From Vibrio ishigakensis (GTDB taxonomy: Bacteria; Pseudomonadota; Gammaproteobacteria; Enterobacterales; Vibrionaceae): DNA of 64,000 nt. Shown here piece after piece: positions 41,657 through 50,573 of the stretch. Within the stretch, counting starts at the first letter, position 1, and each line of letters opens with the position of its first letter. The position numbers and the translations under genes are program-made. The notes under the pieces are model-generated. The model had not been told where the DNA came from. It was given only the letters and a program-made list of their open reading frames with translations, and did no database searches. The DNA is taken from NCBI RefSeq assembly GCF_024347675.1, contig NZ_AP024882.1, positions 1,674,001-1,738,000 of the forward strand, read 5' to 3'.

Positions 41657-43485
41657 TGGGACAGTCTATGAAAGTGTTAAAAGATCAACTGGTCACCACG
41701 CGAGATCAAGTACAGCTGGCTATAGATATTTACCTTCCCCAAGGGGAAGGTCCCTGGCCTGTGGTAATGGAGCGCACCCCCTATAACAAGGAAGCCCCAT
41801 CCCGCTCTGAGTTAACCGTGACCGGTCATAAGATATCCCGTGAAGAGATGGCAAAAGCCTTTGTTGATGCTGGTTTTGCCTGTGCATTTCAAGATTGTCG
41901 CGGACGCTATAAATCTACCGGTACATTCACCAAATACACCAATGAAGCTGAGGATGGCTTTGATACCTGTGAATGGCTAATTCAACAACCTTGGTGTAAT
42001 GGCAAGATAGGCACCATGGGTCTCTCCTATGCCGCCCATGTGCAAATGGCTATGGCGTGTCTAAATCCACCTGGGCTTGCGACCATGGTGATGGATTCAG
42101 GTGGTTTTTCTAGTGCCTATGAATGTGGCATTCGCACCGGCGGCGCATTCGAGCTTAAACAAGCAACTTGGGCTTATCGCCAAGCGTTAGTGAGCCCTTT
42201 AGCCAAGACAGACCCCAAGGTTAAGGCTGCTTTGGAACAAGAAGATATATATGAATGGTTCAAGTACATGCCATGGAAAGAGGGATACTCTCCTATTCGT
42301 CATGTACCCGAATATGAAAACTATCTGCTAGAGCAATGGCGCCAAGGCGAGTTTACTGATTACTGGAAAAAATCAGGCATCTATTCACTCGATTGTTACC
42401 AAAATATCCCTGACATCCCGATTATGGTGATGTCCAGTTGGTATGACGTCTATGTGAAAAGCACCCTCGATAACTTCCGTGTCTTCAAAGAGAAAAACCA
42501 ATCTGAAACCGTGCTGGTCATGGGACCGTGGTTACATGGCGACAGAAACAACACCCACAGTGGCGATGTTGAGTTCGGTGCTAGAGCCTCGTTTGATAAC
42601 AACGTTGATATCGATTGGCTTTCATATCGCTTACGCTGGTTTAAAAAGCATCTGCTCAATCACAGTAAAGAGCAATTCCATACGGCCATGGTATTTCAAA
42701 TGGGTGGTGGCAATGGCAATCAAAACGAGAATGAACGTCTAAACCATGGTGGCAGTTGGATCAACAGTACTAGCTGGCCTATGCAAAACACACAAGCCAC
42801 TAAGCTGTATCTCTCTAAATCTGGGCACCTTAGCGCCAAAAAGCCAACTGCAGATATCAGCCAGACCTACCTTGCAGACCCAAATAACCCTGTGCCTACG
42901 ATAGGTGGCGCTCTCACCTCTGGTAAGCCGGTATTTGAGGGTGGCGCTTATGATCAAAGGGAGCACAATAAGTTCTTTGGCTCAGCCGGTAATAATATGC
43001 CCTTAGCCGCTCGTCATGACGTTCTTAGCTTTCAAACGCCTCCCCTTGAACAAGATATGGTTGTTACCGGCAGTGTAAAAGCACGGTTGTATCTAGAAAC
43101 GGATGCTAAGGACACCGACCTCACCATCAAGCTTGTTGACGTCTACCCTGCTAGCCAAGATTACCCACAAGGCTTTGCAATGAATATCACTGACGGGATC
43201 CTGCGCTGTCGCTACCACAAAGGCTTTGATGCACCTCAGCAGTTAGAAAAAGGTCGTGTCTATGAGATAGACATCGAAGCGTTTGCCACCAGCAACCTGT
43301 TCAAGGCGGGACATAACATCCGACTGGATATTGCCAGCAGTAACTTTCCTAAGTTTGACGTGAACCCAAATACTGGAGGGGCGGAGGGCTTTCTAGGTGA
43401 GAAGGTGATTGCCAGAAATACGATTCATATTTCTCCAAAATACCCTTCTTATCTCGAACTCGAAATAGTGTCTGGACAAGACTAG
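41656..43485 (+). CDS. CocE/NonD-family alpha/beta hydrolase (X-Pro peptidase S15 fold)
   Basis: 609-residue hydrolase with the S15/CocE arrangement. The nucleophile elbow GTMGLSYAAHVQMAM has Ser about residue 124; MVMSSWYDVYVKS gives the acid Asp near 262 and MGPWLHGDRN the His near 290. The C-terminal jelly-roll (from about 350, with LARHDVLSFQTPPL-like sequence) is typical. No signal peptide is seen, so it is cytoplasmic. Such enzymes cleave esters or amides (cocaine esterase, glutaryl-7-ACA acylase, X-Pro peptides). The ATG at 41656 overlaps the transporter stop; the ATG at 41668 is an alternative. It may process a dipeptide or acylated compound imported by the YfcC protein. Confidence 0.82.
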   Translation: MGQSMKVLKDQLVTTRDQVQLAIDIYLPQGEGPWPVVMERTPYNKEAPSRSELTVTGHKISREEMAKAFVDAGFACAFQDCRGRYKSTGTFTKYTNEAEDGFDTCEWLIQQPWCNGKIGTMGLSYAAHVQMAMACLNPPGLATMVMDSGGFSSAYECGIRTGGAFELKQATWAYRQALVSPLAKTDPKVKAALEQEDIYEWFKYMPWKEGYSPIRHVPEYENYLLEQWRQGEFTDYWKKSGIYSLDCYQNIPDIPIMVMSSWYDVYVKSTLDNFRVFKEKNQSETVLVMGPWLHGDRNNTHSGDVEFGARASFDNNVDIDWLSYRLRWFKKHLLNHSKEQFHTAMVFQMGGGNGNQNENERLNHGGSWINSTSWPMQNTQATKLYLSKSGHLSAKKPTADISQTYLADPNNPVPTIGGALTSGKPVFEGGAYDQREHNKFFGSAGNNMPLAARHDVLSFQTPPLEQDMVVTGSVKARLYLETDAKDTDLTIKLVDVYPASQDYPQGFAMNITDGILRCRYHKGFDAPQQLEKGRVYEIDIEAFATSNLFKAGHNIRLDIASSNFPKFDVNPNTGGAEGFLGEKVIARNTIHISPKYPSYLELEIVSGQD

Positions 43486-43487
43486 AC

Positions 43488-43525
43488 AAGCTTAAAGTGC
43501 ACCGAACAAGGCGCACTTTAAGCTT
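43488..43525. terminator. Symmetric hairpin overlapping the AraC stop codon
   Basis: A 13-bp perfect stem, AAGCTTAAAGTGC at 43488-43500 and GCACTTTAAGCTT at 43513-43525, separates the convergent CocE and AraC genes. It contains the AraC stop codon (43518-43520). There is no long T-run, so it may be a processing or blocking hairpin as much as a terminator. Confidence 0.55.
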
Positions 43526-44450
43526 GCTGCTTTAACCACTGCAGTGGAGTTGTGCCTTCAAGGCGTTTGAAGGCACGGATAAACTGCGAGGGAGCACTAT
43601 AGCCAAGGTGTATAGCCACATCGTGAACGGAGAACTCGTACTCTTTAAGCACTCGCTTGGCAAACTTAATGTTCTGCTTCTCTTTAAGCTCACGAAAGGT
43701 AACCCCCTCCTCCTTTAGATATCTCTGCATCGCTCTTGGGTGTATCTCTAAAAGCTCACAATACTCCTCAAACGAATAGGCTGTTCGTCCAATATAGCTC
43801 TCAATAGCTAGTTCAATATTTTCGGACAGGCTCATCGGCTCGAGAGCATTAAAGCTATCTACTAGCGCTTTAATATCTGTGGCCCCTTTATCGAACACTA
43901 TCTGTGTCGCGTCGTGCTCAAGATATAATGGGACGTTGAGATCCAGCGAGTCTAAAAGTGGCGTATTGGGGCTTTGTAGCCTGATACCAAACGGTGATGG
44001 GCTGCCTTTAATTTGTTTTTGAATGGCGTACATCACGAAATACACAGCCATTATTTCATCAGCAAGATTAAGCTGAGTTTGCTTTGCTAGCGGATAGGAC
44101 GAAGCCATTGAAACCACTGCCCGCTCCCCCTCGTAATCACAGTGAATACGATTGTGCATGGAGTAGCTGGCAAGAAAATCGAGTCCTTTGTTGTGAGTCA
44201 ATAAACCTTCTACCAAGTTCAAACATTCACTGTTTACTAACTCAATAAAACGCTTAGATCCTAGCTCCTCGAGCACCTGATACAGATAACGAGAGAATAC
44301 ACTCTGCGGAATGTACTGCGCCATTGAGGTATCTAGTGCAGTGGATACCTGCGAGCTATTCAATAAAGAAGCGTTATCCCGTACTTCCTTAGTAAATACG
44401 TCGATAAAGTAACTGGCGGTTAGCTTCTTTACGATAGGGATTCTTATCAA
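43518..44450 (-). CDS. AraC-family regulator (Arabinose_bd type)
   Basis: 310 residues. The N-terminal three quarters resemble the Arabinose_bd sensor of OruR/ArgR-like AraC proteins; the C-terminal helix-turn-helix includes SVHDVAIHLGYSAPSQFIRA and ends TTPLQWLKQQA. The start is a TTG at 44450 with an AAGGA site seven bases upstream. It begins 12 bases after the ProXp-ala-like gene, so the two are probably one operon, an odd pairing for which I see no functional reason. Its stop codon lies inside a hairpin shared with the convergent CocE gene. Confidence 0.8.
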   Translation of the reverse strand: MIRIPIVKKLTASYFIDVFTKEVRDNASLLNSSQVSTALDTSMAQYIPQSVFSRYLYQVLEELGSKRFIELVNSECLNLVEGLLTHNKGLDFLASYSMHNRIHCDYEGERAVVSMASSYPLAKQTQLNLADEIMAVYFVMYAIQKQIKGSPSPFGIRLQSPNTPLLDSLDLNVPLYLEHDATQIVFDKGATDIKALVDSFNALEPMSLSENIELAIESYIGRTAYSFEEYCELLEIHPRAMQRYLKEEGVTFRELKEKQNIKFAKRVLKEYEFSVHDVAIHLGYSAPSQFIRAFKRLEGTTPLQWLKQQA

Positions 44451-44462
44451 ACGAACGTCCTT

Positions 44463-44936
44463 TTAATTCAGAACCTTAACCTCATTATCCATAGATAATA
44501 GCAGTGGCTTCAGCTGCTCGGTATTAACCTCAAGCGTGGCAGTATTCTCATAGGGGTGACAGTGTAGCGTCTCAGAGTCCCATACCTTTTGCGTAATCAA
44601 AAGGGTTACCTGATGAGGTTCTGCTCTAAAGATATCCAGCAATGATACTCGCCCAGGCTCGGAAGAGAGATATTTCGCTAAGCGATCGCTGGAGCCCAAG
44701 CTCATTCGTTTTACCTCGAGAGTTTGTGAAAGCGCATTAAGATCCACGTTTTCATCATCGGCACCAACCCAAAGCCAATGTTTCTTGCCCTTGCCATCAC
44801 GCAAGAATAGATTCTTTGTCGGCAATCCCGGAATCTCGATATCCAACTGGTTAGCCTCTTCAATAGTAAGCACAGGTGGGTGTTCGAAGCTTTGAAACGA
44901 GACTTGGTTGTCACGCAAGAATTGGTAAATGTCCAT
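44463..44936 (-). CDS. YbaK/ProXp-ala-like tRNA deacylase
   Basis: 157-residue cytoplasmic editing-domain protein with the YbaK/INS fold. The signature GLPTKNLFLRDGKGKKHWLW (about 36-55) carries the catalytic Lys seen in prolyl-tRNA-synthetase-associated editing domains, and LGSSDRLAKYLSSEPGRVSL the GxVS-like segment. Proteins of this group (ProXp-ala, PrdX) hydrolyse Ala-tRNA(Pro). The ATG at 44936 has a strong AGGAGG site. It is followed after 12 bases by an AraC regulator gene and preceded by the DUF2986 terminator, so it starts its own transcript. Confidence 0.82.
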   Translation of the reverse strand: MDIYQFLRDNQVSFQSFEHPPVLTIEEANQLDIEIPGLPTKNLFLRDGKGKKHWLWVGADDENVDLNALSQTLEVKRMSLGSSDRLAKYLSSEPGRVSLLDIFRAEPHQVTLLITQKVWDSETLHCHPYENTATLEVNTEQLKPLLLSMDNEVKVLN

Positions 44937-44976
44937 ATTTGTCCTCCTTCAAGCATTAAACCAATATCCAAGGCAC

Positions 44977-45006
44977 AAAAAAAGCCTCATCAACCGATGA
45001 GGCTCG
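44977..45006 (-). terminator. Intrinsic terminator
   Basis: On the minus strand the stem AGCCTCAT/ATGAGGCT is followed by seven T. It ends the transcript carrying the small DUF2986 gene. Confidence 0.8.
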
Positions 45007-45026
45007 CAAACCTATGTAACTAAAGG

Positions 45027-45206
45027 TTATTCTTCTGGTTTCTCTACAGACTCACTCTGTTCCGTGTCCAATTGCGCCTGCTCTTCTTCCATCTTGGCGC
45101 GCTCTGCCTTAGAGATGTACTTTGGCTTATTGTTCTTGTGCATTCGGGCATTCTTCTTTTTGTGCTTCGCTAGCAGGCTATCTTTGACTCGCTTCTTACG
45201 GCTCAT
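45027..45206 (-). CDS. DUF2986 small basic protein
   Basis: 59-residue protein beginning MSRKKRVKDSLLAKHKKKNA and continuing with NNKPKYISKAERAKMEEE, the typical DUF2986 pattern: a Lys/Arg-rich N-terminal half, the KPKYISKAERAK motif and an acidic Glu-rich tail. Function is unknown; strong positive charge suggests RNA or ribosome contact, an inference only. The start at 45206 has a GAGACG site. It has its own terminator and lies between a CPA antiporter and the ProXp-ala-like gene. Confidence 0.78.
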   Translation of the reverse strand: MSRKKRVKDSLLAKHKKKNARMHKNNKPKYISKAERAKMEEEQAQLDTEQSESVEKPEE

Positions 45207-45260
45207 AATCGTCTCTCATAATTCTTTGGCAGGCATACTAACAAAACTGAGCTGAGATTT

Positions 45261-47072
45261 TTATCTCGAACCGCGTCTATCTTCGCCACTCCAAACCTTT
45301 TTGACCAAAGAAACCACAGTTTCCCCTTCACTTGGGGCAAATTCGGTGCTGTCTCCGACTAGGTGAATCCGCTCTTGGGCAGTCACTACAAAGACCGGCT
45401 GGATTAGGGTGTCGGCATACTGTTTTAGATAGTCTTCATAGGTGAAGCTCTCACTTAACTTGGTGTGCTTTATTTCAGCTCCTTGATTAATCAAGCTCGC
45501 CAGTTTCTTGAAGCTGTGTTTACCACCAAACAGAGTCTGCCCGAAGGACCCGCTGCCTACGATATGTTTGTCACCATTATTGTTCTTAACGTCTCTTAAG
45601 CAGAAGACGCGCTGCGAACCAAAATCGGAGACATATTGCATACACGACATAATATTAAAGTGCTTATCAGGGGTGACAGCAGCGACATGCCCTATCCCGA
45701 TAAGATCCAAATACTCATCCGCATGCGACGAGGTAGGGTTACCGAAGTAGAACTCCAAGCCCGACATCTTGGCTTGGCTAATGTAATCCCAGTTCGAATC
45801 CGCCACCACCACTCGGCAATCGTATTTCTTAAGTGCTAAAGCAATGCTTCTTGCCACATCGTTAGCACCTATAACCAAAAAGCCTTTTGGCGCAGGCTCA
45901 GCAACCCCAAGCATTCTTGCCATAGGCTTAGCCGAGATAGACTGCAAAACAACAGTGCCGATTATCACCATGAAGATAAGTGGCACCAGCAACCTAGCCT
46001 CTTCCACGCCATACTGATAAAGCTTAATAGCAAAAAGTGCCGATACTGAGGCGGCCACTATGCCTCGTGGTGCTACCCAAGCAAGGAAGATCTTCTCTTT
46101 AAAGTTGAGGTTACTGCGTAGGGTTGCAATGAAAATAGAAAGCGGTCTAGACACCAGTTGGATAACAGCGAACAAGACTATAGCGCTGACACCTAAGGTG
46201 CTAAAGCTATCCGGCTCTATGCGGGCTGCCAACAAGATAAACAAGCCAGTGATAAACATGATGGTAAGGTTTTCTTTAAAGTGCAGGATATGACGTATGT
46301 CCACATCCTTGGCATTAGCTAGCCACATCCCCATTACGGTCACAGTTAATAACCCTGACTCAGATTCAAAGTGGTTGGAGATTGCAAATACACCTAGAAC
46401 CAATACCAACACTGCAAAGGGCTGAAGATATTCAGGTAGCCAGCGGTGACGGATGACATGCGCAGTTGCCATACCCGAGGCGATACCAATACCAAAGCCA
46501 ATGATCAAGATAAGTGCGAATACGTGCAGGCTCTGCAAAGAACTGTCGCTGATAATGAACTCATAGACCATCACCACAAACAGCGCGCCTAGTGGATCGA
46601 TTAAGATCCCTTCCCAACGCAGAATATTAGCCAGTTTAGAGGTCGGTCTAACGGTGCGAAGAAGTGGCACTATTACTGTGGGGCCTGTCACTACGGTCAA
46701 ACTACCGAATAGCAAAGCCATTGACCAATCAAAGCCGAGCAAATGATGAGTCGCGACACTGGTAACCACCCAAGAAATCAGTGCCCCGATAGAGACAATA
46801 CTCCAAACGGTTTTGTTGACGCTTTTTATTTCGGTGAAGTTGAGGGTCAGGCTCCCCTCAAAAAGAATGACGGCTACAGCCAGAGAAACCAAGGCAAAGA
46901 AATGTTCTCCTAGCACCTCTTGCGGCTCGATAAGTCCTGTGACGGGCCCCGCCATGATACCAGCGATAAGAAGGAACAAGATGGCGGGCAGTTTTAAACG
47001 CCATGCTAACCACTGGCAAGCAAGACCCAGCAAGCCAACCAAAGCTATTCCCAACGCAGCCCACTCTTCCAT
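45261..47072 (-). CDS. CPA1-type Na+/H+ (K+/H+) antiporter with C-terminal RCK/TrkA-N domain
   Basis: 603 residues. About twelve membrane segments over residues 1-385 are followed by a nucleotide-binding TrkA-N/RCK domain starting PKGFLVIGANDVARSIALAL (about 390-520) and a C-terminal TrkA-C-like part. The membrane half carries the antiporter signatures GSLTVVTGPTVIVPLLRTVR and WEGILIDPLGALFVVMVYEF, in which the Asp is the likely ion-coupling residue. It regulates cytoplasmic pH or Na/K balance, with gating by NAD(H) or a dinucleotide through the RCK domain. Whether the ion is Na+ or K+ is not decided by sequence. The ATG at 47072 has an AAGG site. Confidence 0.86.
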   Translation of the reverse strand: MEEWAALGIALVGLLGLACQWLAWRLKLPAILFLLIAGIMAGPVTGLIEPQEVLGEHFFALVSLAVAVILFEGSLTLNFTEIKSVNKTVWSIVSIGALISWVVTSVATHHLLGFDWSMALLFGSLTVVTGPTVIVPLLRTVRPTSKLANILRWEGILIDPLGALFVVMVYEFIISDSSLQSLHVFALILIIGFGIGIASGMATAHVIRHRWLPEYLQPFAVLVLVLGVFAISNHFESESGLLTVTVMGMWLANAKDVDIRHILHFKENLTIMFITGLFILLAARIEPDSFSTLGVSAIVLFAVIQLVSRPLSIFIATLRSNLNFKEKIFLAWVAPRGIVAASVSALFAIKLYQYGVEEARLLVPLIFMVIIGTVVLQSISAKPMARMLGVAEPAPKGFLVIGANDVARSIALALKKYDCRVVVADSNWDYISQAKMSGLEFYFGNPTSSHADEYLDLIGIGHVAAVTPDKHFNIMSCMQYVSDFGSQRVFCLRDVKNNNGDKHIVGSGSFGQTLFGGKHSFKKLASLINQGAEIKHTKLSESFTYEDYLKQYADTLIQPVFVVTAQERIHLVGDSTEFAPSEGETVVSLVKKVWSGEDRRGSR

Positions 47073-47280
47073 GTCGCCTTCTTATTCTTTTTAAGAATCC
47101 TGGATATAACTTAGACCATTCAATGGGTTATGCCCACAAATGCACTAACCAAGGGCTTGGATGCACCGAGACTGGGCAACAAAACAACACACCTGAAATA
47201 AAGTCAAATAAAAACAACAAGTTAATGAATGGCATCGAGATTGCCTACTACTAAGTAGGTATCTTGATAAGGAAGTTGTT

Positions 47281-48069
47281 ATGGATATATCGAGCAATAT
47301 TTTACTGTTGATCACCAGCATGCATGAGGCAAATGCTGAACTTTCAGAAAAACTGATGGAAACCCAAAGTGCGCTCAATGTTGCCTTTGAAACCATTGAT
47401 ACGGTCAGAAGCCATAGATCGGTGGTTTACAAACTCTATACTGGCGAAGAGATAGACAACCGATTGTATGAACAGACCCAGAGCCAGTTGAATGTCATGG
47501 CAGCCAAGGTAATCGAATGTCCAGTGTTTGGTAGCAGAGCAGAAAGGCGCTTGTTAGCTGAACGCTTGAGACTGCTTTCAAGGCATGAAGAGAAGTCTCT
47601 CGCCACCCATCTTGTGTCTCATGGGCAAGCGATTCGTCACCTTTTTTATGCCTGTGATACCGCTATGGTGACTTGTATTGGAAAAAATCAAACCAGCTTA
47701 CAAACCTACAACGAACGCTGGCAGTCGGTAATGGAAGCAGTGGAAGCCCTTACCCAGTATCGCTTATCACTCACAACTTATAGAGCGGAGTACAAAGCAG
47801 ATATACAGCTAACCCTAAAGCGAGGCGGTACGTTAATAAGCAAGATCCGCAACTTTCACTACCGAGAGATAGAGCGCCCTATTTCATTGGATCTCGCGAT
47901 AGAACAGTTGTCTAACTCACTATTCAAGCTTGCGAATAAAGAGGCAATAAAGCCAGCCGAGCTCTACCTTGATACAACAGAGATCTCCCAGCAACTTATC
48001 AGCGTCTATCATCAGGTCATAACTGATAGCCTGTTGTCTCTGACCGACCAAGGGCAGTTCAAAGCATAA
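47281..48069 (+). CDS. Hypothetical helical protein
   Basis: 262 residues, no signal peptide or membrane segment, mostly predicted alpha helix (SNILLLITSMHEANAELSEK; QLNVMAAKVIECPVFGSRAE). I do not recognise a family. It has a good AAGGAAG ribosome site, is divergent from the antiporter gene, and is followed by a repeat-rich gap. Base composition is like its neighbours. Function unknown. Confidence 0.55.
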   Translation: MDISSNILLLITSMHEANAELSEKLMETQSALNVAFETIDTVRSHRSVVYKLYTGEEIDNRLYEQTQSQLNVMAAKVIECPVFGSRAERRLLAERLRLLSRHEEKSLATHLVSHGQAIRHLFYACDTAMVTCIGKNQTSLQTYNERWQSVMEAVEALTQYRLSLTTYRAEYKADIQLTLKRGGTLISKIRNFHYREIERPISLDLAIEQLSNSLFKLANKEAIKPAELYLDTTEISQQLISVYHQVITDSLLSLTDQGQFKA

Positions 48070-48087
48070 AATGGGATATTCGCGTTT

Positions 48088-48283
48088 ACAAGTTACACAC
48101 ATACGTCTTAAAGATCGCAGATAGGCACAGCCTTCCGCGATGACGGTATTTGAGATGGCTTTATGGTAATGAATGAGGAGTAGCGCTCGTCATCCCGGCC
48201 TTGAGCCGGGACCTTCATGCGGACAAATTCCACATTTACGTCTTAAAGATCGCGGATAGGCATTGCCTTCCGCGATGACGATA
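48088..48283. repeat. Duplicated 61-bp element with REP-like hairpins
   Basis: Two direct copies, 48088-48148 and 48223-48283; the shared core ACGTCTTAAAGATCGC is near-identical and continues to TTCCGCGATGACG. In the second copy, CGCGG..AGGC/GCCT..CCGCG forms a hairpin. Between the copies a separate stem CCCGGC/GCCGGG (48194-48210) sits in CGTCATCCCGGCCTTGAGCC. These look like extragenic palindromic repeats. Confidence 0.65.
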
Positions 48284-48318
48284 GTTTGTTTTAATGAGTA
48301 AGTAAAAGCGCTTATCGC

Positions 48319-48705
48319 CTAAAAATAGATTCTAAACCCTGCTTTAGCTTCAAGCTCGAGATCCAACTCATCTAAGTAAATCGCTGGAACAAGGTCAAAA
48401 TAAAAACCCACCGGCTTAACCCTGAACTCAGCGCCAATACCCGGTGTCACGGCGATAAAATGATTGTCTCTATCCACATACTGGCCGCCGATAAACACAT
48501 ACATAGGTGTACCTGAAATAGGAAAGGTTTTGTTCGCGCCTAGGCCAAATCTGTCATCCAAACTCACGTTTACTCGAAAACCATTGTGGTTCACATCAAA
48601 GCCCCAATAGGGCTTACCTACAAACAGACCCACCCCTGTATCTGCTCGAGCAGACCAAGATGCACAAAGACTAAATAGAAAGATAAAAAGAATAAGCTTT
48701 TTCAC
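48319..48705 (-). CDS. Hypothetical exported protein, small barrel-like
   Basis: 128 residues with a clear Sec signal peptide (MKKLILFIFLFSLCASWSARA). The mature part has strong alternating strands (GVGLFVGKPYWGFDVNHNGF, KPVGFYFDLVPAIYLDELDL) and a terminal aromatic residue (FRIYF), which suggests a small outer-membrane barrel. No named family recognised. Single gene; the downstream repeat region contains no good terminator. Confidence 0.62.
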   Translation of the reverse strand: MKKLILFIFLFSLCASWSARADTGVGLFVGKPYWGFDVNHNGFRVNVSLDDRFGLGANKTFPISGTPMYVFIGGQYVDRDNHFIAVTPGIGAEFRVKPVGFYFDLVPAIYLDELDLELEAKAGFRIYF

Positions 48706-48836
48706 ATCGATGCCTCTAAATTAAACGCGTCGATACTAGTGCTTTTTCATATGCTTGAGGTCAGCAATTTATTCATTTTGCTTATGTTTGACACTTCTGT
48801 ATGCCAGATGATCAGTTCTAACTTTCTCTAGATAAA

Positions 48837-48864
48837 ACAAAGGCGAGCACTGGGCTCGCCTTGA
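48837..48864 (-). terminator. Intrinsic terminator
   Basis: On the minus strand the stem GGCGAGC/GCTCGCC is followed by TTTGTTTT, just after the PL6 lyase stop codon. Confidence 0.75.
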
Positions 48865-48883
48865 ATTATCTATTTACAAACAG

Positions 48884-50455
48884 TTACTTAAGTACGTAAG
48901 TAGGACCTGCAACATCAGCGGTAATGATGTTTAGCTTAGAGGTGTCCGCACCTACACCTTCGGCAGATTCGAAGCCGCGGTCGTTGGTCATAACTGGAAG
49001 CTCTGTGCTGTAGTTATCTACTAACTGAGACTCAGTTACCTTACCTACATAAACCTCATCTGAGTAAGTTGCGCCCTTAAGTGGGAAATCCGCAGTTGCG
49101 CGAACAGACACAAACTCAGGGTTTGCAGAGTTATCAACTAGGTTCTTCTTGAAGTGGATATCAACACCACCGAAGATGTTTTCTACTTCGTCGTTGTTGA
49201 ACAGGCTAACACGGTGAGTTTGGTTACCGTAAACAATGCCCCACTCTGTATCTACAAGCGTGTTGTTCTCGATGGTAATGTTCTTCGGAGTCCATTGCTT
49301 GTTCAGTTCTTTGCCCTTAACCGCTTGGTCAAGTTGTTCGCCGTTCGCAACGTCGATGATACCTGTGTTGATCACGATACCACCACGAAGATCCGCATTA
49401 CCTTCGATAAGACCGTCACGACCGCGAGTGCCTGAGATGTAGTTGTTGCGAATTACATGGTCTTCATCATAGATACGCATACCGCCAGTCAGACGCTTCT
49501 CGTTACCAAGAATCACGTTGTTCTCAACTGTGTTCTCTTTACCGTGACGCAGTGAGATAAGTGCAGTACTTTCAAAGATGGTGTTACCACCGATCACGTT
49601 ACCGCCAGACTTAATAGAGATAAGCTCACGCTCACCGTCCATGTCGATCATTAGGTTATCAACGAACTGGCTGTTTGACGGCCATTGTGATGCTTTAGAG
49701 TCACCGATACGGATCGCTTCCCAGCTGTTGCCGTTGTAACGGATCGCTTCTTTAATGTCGAACTCGTTATATTGGTTTGGCTTCTGATCTAGGAAGATAT
49801 TGTGCTTGATGATGTGGTTGTCAGGCGTTTCATCTTTTTGAACACCGATAAGAGTACCGCGCTTTTGCTTACCCTCGAAACGGTTGTTGATCACCTGACC
49901 ATCTTTACCCCATAGAGAAACCCATAGGTATTTCGGGTATTCAGAGCGACGCTCGTCTGGTGCGTACGGGTAGTCATCGTTGAAGTAGTAGAAGGTAGAG
50001 TTCTTAAGAACGTTCTTATTACCCATCATGCGCACGCCACCAAAGCGCTCGTTTGGACCACCTTCAGTGAACACTAGGCTATCTAGCACAATACCATCAC
50101 CTTTTAGCTCGAACTGAACAAGGCCAGTCACCCAAGCCGTACCGGCTTTTTCAGCTTTGATAGTGATGTTATTCGCTGTAATGGTTAACTGACCTAGGCC
50201 GTTATACTTACCCGGTGCGATAACAATAGTCTCACCATCTTTTGCATTAAGGATACGCTCACGCAACTCAGCAACTTGTGCTTCTGTTGCGTCAGTGATC
50301 GAAGCTTTATCGATAACGGTTAGACGGTCGCTTTCAAGTAGCATAGAGCGGTTTACATCTTGCAAGCTAACAACGTCCTGAGATTGAGTGTCGTTCGTCA
50401 ATGAACAACCAGAAAGGGCTAATGCCGCTGCTAGAGCTAATGCACTCTTTTTCAT
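48884..50455 (-). CDS. PL6-family alginate lyase lipoprotein
   Basis: 523-residue right-handed beta-helix lyase of the PL6 (chondroitinase B/alginate lyase) family. A lipoprotein signal ends LALSGCS (Cys17). Beta-helix coils repeat from about residue 85 to 440. The catalytic pair is visible as Lys282 in ELISIKSGGN and Arg303 in ALISLRHGKE; the 21-residue spacing equals the Lys/Arg spacing in characterised PL6 alginate lyases. Substrate is probably poly-MG or polyM alginate, since the family prefers these. The start at 50455 has a GAGG site. It lies downstream of a symporter gene in the same direction but behind a terminator, so it may have its own promoter. Confidence 0.9.
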   Translation of the reverse strand: MKKSALALAAALALSGCSLTNDTQSQDVVSLQDVNRSMLLESDRLTVIDKASITDATEAQVAELRERILNAKDGETIVIAPGKYNGLGQLTITANNITIKAEKAGTAWVTGLVQFELKGDGIVLDSLVFTEGGPNERFGGVRMMGNKNVLKNSTFYYFNDDYPYAPDERRSEYPKYLWVSLWGKDGQVINNRFEGKQKRGTLIGVQKDETPDNHIIKHNIFLDQKPNQYNEFDIKEAIRYNGNSWEAIRIGDSKASQWPSNSQFVDNLMIDMDGERELISIKSGGNVIGGNTIFESTALISLRHGKENTVENNVILGNEKRLTGGMRIYDEDHVIRNNYISGTRGRDGLIEGNADLRGGIVINTGIIDVANGEQLDQAVKGKELNKQWTPKNITIENNTLVDTEWGIVYGNQTHRVSLFNNDEVENIFGGVDIHFKKNLVDNSANPEFVSVRATADFPLKGATYSDEVYVGKVTESQLVDNYSTELPVMTNDRGFESAEGVGADTSKLNIITADVAGPTYVLK

Positions 50456-50521
50456 AAATGCCTCTTATTTATCAAGGATATGTACCAAAGGTACTGGGGG
50501 AATGTGAGAGGAATACTCTCG

Positions 50522-50556
50522 AAAAAAAAATGCGGACCTATTACAGCCCGCATTGA
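50522..50556 (-). terminator. Intrinsic terminator after the symporter
   Basis: On the minus strand the stem AATGCGG/CCGCATT is followed by nine T. It separates the symporter gene from the PL6 gene and may let some read-through pass. Confidence 0.75.
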
Positions 50557-50573
50557 ACAAAAATCTTTTTTAA

